DNA of 39,590 nt. It comes from Rhodothermales bacterium (GTDB lineage Bacteria; Bacteroidota; Rhodothermia; Rhodothermales; UBA10348). Position numbers and translations under genes: made by a program. The stretch lies in contig JANQQV010000016.1 in NCBI GenBank assembly GCA_028284865.1, forward strand, positions 1 through 39,590, written 5' to 3'. How positions within the stretch are numbered: position 1 is the first letter of the stretch; each line of letters starts with the position of its first letter. The notes under the pieces were generated by a model. It searched no databases. It saw only the letters and a list, made by a program, of their open reading frames with translations, and was not told the DNA's origin. Shown in pieces: positions 36,434-39,590 of this stretch.

Positions 36434-36754
36434 GGAGAGAATCGAGCTGAAGCGGGGAGGGCTGGCCCTTGTCGGTGAGAAAGTCGAAAGCCGGCGATTG
36501 CGCTGTTCGCAATCTAGGGTGTCTACGAATCAATGTCCCGCAAGGTGCAGATCCAACAAACTGCAGATCCAGCGCAGGACCTATGGGGTTCGGATTCCAT
36601 AGGGTGCAGCTCCTGTGTGATGCGACACAACACAGGCCGCGGGGCGGAGCCGTAAAGGCCTCCGATGTCGATTGGCGACTGGTTGCCCTCTGTTGTCACT
36701 TTTCGCGTAGATTCGCATCCCAACCCTTTCGCCCGAACCGGATCTCGCACGCTC
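36434..36754. other. 321-bp divergent intergenic region with three hairpins
   Basis: No gene is convincing here. Three perfect 7-bp hairpins lie in a row: GATTGCG/CGCAATC at 36496-36514, CCTATGG/CCATAGG at 36580-36603, and CCTGTGT/ACACAGG at 36612-36636. GCAGATCCA occurs twice (36547-36555 and 36563-36571) and GTGCAG recurs nearby. Short frames over this part have no protein-like composition. It separates the SpoIIE-type gene (minus) from nhaC (plus) and may carry both promoters; TAGATT near 36712 is a weak -10 candidate for nhaC. Confidence 0.45.
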
Positions 36755-38185
36755 ATGGAGTGGATTGTCCTTCTTCCCCCGATCCTGGCCATTGTCCTGG
36801 CCTTGTGGACCAAAGAGGTCTATCTGTCACTGCTCGCTGGTCTGTGGCTGGGCACGACCATTCTGGTCGGTGGGAATCCCATCTTCGGTTTGCGTGAGTT
36901 GATTGACCAGCTTGTAGCGGTGTTCGCTGACCCAAGCAATGTTCGCATCCTTCTGTTCAGTTTGATGGTGGGAGGGCTAATTGCCCTTGTTCAGGCCAGC
37001 GGGGGCGTGAATGGGTTTATCGAGTGGGCATCAAAGCAGGGCTGGGGGCAGACACGTCGTGGCGCCGAGGTCCTGGCCTGGGCAACAGGAATGGTCATCT
37101 TCGTCGAGTCCTCGATCACCTGCTTGATCACAGGCGCCATCAACCGTCCTTTGTTCGACAAGCTCAACATTCCTCGTGAGAAGCTGGCCTTCTATTGCGA
37201 TACGACCAGCGCTCCCGTGTGTATGTCGATTCCGCTCAACGGATGGGGGGCATTCGTGCTAGGACTGTTGGCAGCACAGGGTGTGACTGAAGGGGCCGTC
37301 GGTATGCTGGCTGGCGCCGTGGCCTTCAATTTCTACGCACTATTGGCCATCATCTCAGGGCTGGTGCTCGCATTGACGGGCTGGCGATTCGGATCGATGA
37401 AGAAGGCGGAAGAGCGCGCTGAGCAGACGGGTGCGGTGCTTCGTGAAGGAGCCGTACCGCTCGTGGCGGAAGAGATCGTTGAATTGGAGCCCGTTGCTGA
37501 CTCCGCAGAAAAGGCCCGTCACCTGATGATCCCGATCGTAGTCATGGTCGCCATGATCTTCTTCGGGCTCTATGTCACTGGCGATGGCGTGATCATGCAG
37601 GGCAGCGGATCGACATCCGTCCTGTGGGCCGTGATCGCAGCAATCGGTTCGGCCATGATCATGTATGCCCTCCCCGGTTCGGGTCGTGACGGCAAGGCGC
37701 TCATGAAGCCGACGGAGTCGATGGCATTGGTACTCAAAGGCTCGGGCGGATTGATCGGGATGGTGACGTTGGTCGCCCTGGCCTTTGCCCTTGGTCAGGT
37801 TTCCCGGGCGCTGGAGATGGGTCCTTACATCATCAGCGTTGTCGGGACGGGTTGGCCTACCTGGTGGTTGCCTTCGGTCATCTTCCTGGTCGGCGCATTC
37901 GTGTCCTTCACGCTCGGGTCGTCATGGACCGGTTTTGCCATTCTTATTCCGATTGCGTTGCCCTTGGCAGAAGGCCTCGGGATTTCCATGCCGCTGATGC
38001 TCGGAGCCGTGCTTGCTGGTGGCGTCTTCGGTGATCATGCGTCACCGCTGTCGGACACGTCGCTGATCGCCTCCATGTCGGCAGCATCGGATCACGTCGA
38101 TCATATCAACACCCAGTTACCTTACGCAATGGTCCTGGCCGGTTTGTCTGTCGTGGCATTCCTGATTGCCGGACTGGTTGTGTGA
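36755..38185 (+). CDS. Na+/H+ antiporter, NhaC family
   Basis: A cytoplasmic-membrane sodium/proton exchanger involved in pH and sodium balance. The 476-residue product (start ATG 36755, MEWIVLLPPILAIVLALWTK) has about 11-12 membrane segments. Family marks are VESSITCLITGAINRPLFDK, the SAPVCMSIPLNGWGAF segment and, near the C terminus, GVFGDHASPLSDTSLIASMS and DHVDHINTQLPYA, which correspond to the conserved NhaC core. The reading frame continues upstream to 36665, but that region is in the structured intergenic sequence and does not look like protein. A small membrane protein follows after 1 bp. Confidence 0.92.
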   Translation: MEWIVLLPPILAIVLALWTKEVYLSLLAGLWLGTTILVGGNPIFGLRELIDQLVAVFADPSNVRILLFSLMVGGLIALVQASGGVNGFIEWASKQGWGQTRRGAEVLAWATGMVIFVESSITCLITGAINRPLFDKLNIPREKLAFYCDTTSAPVCMSIPLNGWGAFVLGLLAAQGVTEGAVGMLAGAVAFNFYALLAIISGLVLALTGWRFGSMKKAEERAEQTGAVLREGAVPLVAEEIVELEPVADSAEKARHLMIPIVVMVAMIFFGLYVTGDGVIMQGSGSTSVLWAVIAAIGSAMIMYALPGSGRDGKALMKPTESMALVLKGSGGLIGMVTLVALAFALGQVSRALEMGPYIISVVGTGWPTWWLPSVIFLVGAFVSFTLGSSWTGFAILIPIALPLAEGLGISMPLMLGAVLAGGVFGDHASPLSDTSLIASMSAASDHVDHINTQLPYAMVLAGLSVVAFLIAGLVV

Positions 38186-38186
38186 T

Positions 38187-38420
38187 ATGGAAGAGCTCGA
38201 CGAGCGTGTTCTCGGCTCCATTCCCATGATCGTCGCCATGGCCGTCTTCTTCGGCAGTGCGTTTGCCTTGGTCTTCGGGCTGGTGGCGCTGGTGATGGAC
38301 GGGATTTTTGTCCTGTCAGACCAGGCCATGATGGCAGGCACGGCCGCAGGAGCCGGCTTCCTCACCGTTGCTCTCATTGCGCGGAGACAAATGAGAAGGG
38401 AGCACCACGACTCGCGCTGA
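38187..38420 (+). CDS. Small two-TM membrane protein
   Basis: This 77-residue product is not recognised. It has a short charged N terminus (MEELDERVLGS), two hydrophobic helices (about 12-35 and 45-65) and a basic C-terminal tail (ARRQMRREHHDSR), so both ends are probably cytoplasmic. ATG 38187 follows the nhaC stop by 1 bp, which implies cotranscription and coupling. It could be an accessory subunit of the antiporter; the position is the only evidence for that. Confidence 0.7.
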   Translation: MEELDERVLGSIPMIVAMAVFFGSAFALVFGLVALVMDGIFVLSDQAMMAGTAAGAGFLTVALIARRQMRREHHDSR

Positions 38421-38498
38421 TTGGCGAGGTTGAAAGCTGCTGGAGCGCCTGCAGAGCAGGATTCGAGCCCTTTCACTCAGAATTGGTGAAGCCGAACC

Positions 38499-38528
38499 TT
38501 GCACCCGATTCGGGCGTAATCGTATTCT
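38499..38528 (+). promoter_or_regulatory. Predicted promoter of phhA
   Basis: TTGCAC at 38499-38504 and TATTCT at 38523-38528 are 18 bp apart, about 100 bp before the phhA start. The match to sigma70 hexamers is moderate. Confidence 0.35.
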
Positions 38529-38626
38529 CAACATAACACTGTTAAGTGGAGGCGGATCTCCCGTCCTGTTGCCACCTCGAATCACCACGCTTCAGTGTTT
38601 GCCGTCCCATCGTTCTGACCGAGATC

Positions 38627-39463
38627 ATGATGAAAGATTCCTCTGATGCCGCTGCCATGGAAGACGCACCCGTCTCCGCTTACGAGCGCGCTGCCGAAGA
38701 AGGCATTGACCCCCGCTGTGTCCCACAGTATCTGGAAGGGACGCCGCCGATCGGAAATGAGATCGTGGCTCCTGTCTATTCGAACGAGCACAATGAGAAC
38801 TGGAAGTACCTGTTCAATCGCCAGATGAGCTTGCTTCCGGGGCGTGCCGGCGAGTCTTACATGAAAGGAGTAGAGATCCTGGGTATGGATGACTCGGGGG
38901 TCCCAGCCCTTCGTGACCTGAGTGCACGGATGGAAGCGGCGACGGGATGGCGCATTGCTCGCATTCCAGGACTACTGCACGAAAAGGATTTCTTCGGCTT
39001 GCTGGCGGACCGGGTGTTTCCTTCAACGGATTACATCCGCGAAAAGCATGAGCTGGACTACACGCCAGCGCCGGACTGTTTCCACGACATGTTCGGCCAT
39101 ATGCCGATGTTGACAGAGCCAGCTGTCGCCGATTTCTATCATCGATTCGGCAAGACGGCCTTGAACGCCAAGGGCATCCAGCGCACATGGCTCGAGCGAT
39201 TGCACTGGTTCACCATCGAGTTCGGCCTCATTCGCCAGGCTGAAGGCCTGCGCATTTTTGGAGCGGGTATCATCTCTTCGAAGAATGAAGTCACCCACGC
39301 GCTTTCGGACGAAGTCGAAGTACGGGACTTCTCCATGGAAGCCGTGATCAATCAGGACTACGAAGTCTGGCACCTGCAGCCCATCCTGTTCGCACTCGAC
39401 TCGTTCGAGCAGCTCGAGAATGAATTCCGGACCTGGACCGAGCGGGAAGGACTGGTGATCTGA
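38627..39463 (+). CDS. phhA: Phenylalanine 4-monooxygenase
   Basis: The enzyme hydroxylates phenylalanine to tyrosine with oxygen and a tetrahydropterin. The 278-residue protein (ATG 38627, next ATG one codon later) is a single catalytic domain with no regulatory ACT domain, as in bacterial forms. Iron ligands are the two histidines of CFHDMFGHMPML and the glutamate in WFTIEFGLI. ARIPGLLHEKDFFGLLADRV and the SSKNEVTHAL segment are also conserved. The upstream frame to 38546 is not family-like. It is followed by a strong terminator. The pterin recycling partner (phhB) is not in the window. Confidence 0.96.
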   Translation: MMKDSSDAAAMEDAPVSAYERAAEEGIDPRCVPQYLEGTPPIGNEIVAPVYSNEHNENWKYLFNRQMSLLPGRAGESYMKGVEILGMDDSGVPALRDLSARMEAATGWRIARIPGLLHEKDFFGLLADRVFPSTDYIREKHELDYTPAPDCFHDMFGHMPMLTEPAVADFYHRFGKTALNAKGIQRTWLERLHWFTIEFGLIRQAEGLRIFGAGIISSKNEVTHALSDEVEVRDFSMEAVINQDYEVWHLQPILFALDSFEQLENEFRTWTEREGLVI

Positions 39464-39474
39464 GCAGGCCTTCG

Positions 39475-39512
39475 GGTCTGATCTAAGGCAAGCGGTCTGA
39501 TCTAAGGCAGGC
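39475..39512. repeat. Two tandem 19-bp repeats after phhA
   Basis: GGTCTGATCTAAGGCAAGC at 39475-39493 is repeated with one change at 39494-39512, and a decayed third copy (GATCTAA) follows at about 39524. No role is evident; it may be slippage. Confidence 0.7.
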
Positions 39513-39546
39513 GACCTGTCTGCGATCTAACATTGGCATCAAAGGA

Positions 39547-39580
39547 AAGGGTCGGCTCGCGAAAGCGAGCCGGCCCTTTT
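39547..39580 (+). terminator. Rho-independent terminator after phhA
   Basis: AAGGGTCGGCTCGC at 39547-39560 pairs over about 14 positions (one G-T pair) with 39565-39578, over a GAAA tetraloop, followed by a short T run. The stable tetraloop and GC-rich stem make this a confident terminator. Confidence 0.88.
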
Positions 39581-39590
39581 CATTTCCCCG

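Noticed and set aside
38421..38626. Possible small gene before phhA
   Set aside because: Only short frames with no protein-like composition; the region is better explained as the phhA promoter and leader.

Overview
The window is about 39.6 kb of GC-rich bacterial chromosome with densely packed housekeeping genes. I see no phage, plasmid, insertion sequence, CRISPR array, tRNA or rRNA. The best guess for the host is a Rhodothermia-like member of the Bacteroidota (Rhodothermales or Salinibacter relatives). The reasons are a DUF2795 protein of the type found there, an M23 peptidase of Bacteroidota form, an rpsU gene with a strong Shine-Dalgarno sequence where most other starts have none, ferredoxin-type KorAB beside a fused 2-oxoglutarate dehydrogenase, and receptor-like Ser/Thr kinases with PD40 propellers. 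This is inference from gene content, not a phylogeny.

Layout. Positions 1-5179 hold two tandem membrane Ser/Thr kinases; the second is interrupted. 5275-8762 holds purB, thyA-folA, a small unknown gene and apaG. 8974-14033 holds korA-korB (2-oxoacid:ferredoxin oxidoreductase), rpmE and a pyrimidine nucleoside phosphorylase. 14205-19613 is an envelope-flavoured stretch: PspA, a PspA-tail paralogue, a two-TM coiled-coil protein, enoyl-CoA hydratase, a CNNM/CorC protein and, on the opposite strand, flotillin FloA. 19708-24186 (minus) holds moaC, moaA, an amidohydrolase lipoprotein, dtd and rdgB. rpsU follows on plus. 24727-36433 (minus) holds the fused 2-oxoglutarate dehydrogenase, a sugar-epimerase-like SDR, an RlmD-type rRNA methyltransferase, a BamA/TamA-type outer-membrane protein, DUF2795, an M23 peptidase, a Rid-family protein and a SpoIIE-type phosphatase. 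36755-39463 (plus) holds an NhaC antiporter, a small membrane protein and phenylalanine hydroxylase, ending in a strong terminator.

Most notable observation. The second kinase (2537-5179) carries an in-frame TAA because a 32-bp segment (2675-2706) lies inverted between 17-bp perfect inverted repeats. Re-inverting it on paper restores an uninterrupted 880-residue kinase, including the alphaC glutamate. The same segment is present in the forward orientation at positions 3-34 of the first kinase, with 31 of 32 bases matching. It is therefore either a reversible genetic switch or a one-off micro-inversion in a kinase gene. The sequence alone cannot tell which, and an assembly error must also be excluded.

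Other points. korB has a Pro-rich KPTLPPG repeat tail at its N terminus. The PspA neighbourhood contains a second protein with the PspA C-terminal half and the same KTIGR tail. Several gene pairs share 4-bp ATGA overlaps (kinase1/kinase2, thyA/folA, moaA/amidohydrolase, rdgB/dtd), which suggests translational coupling.
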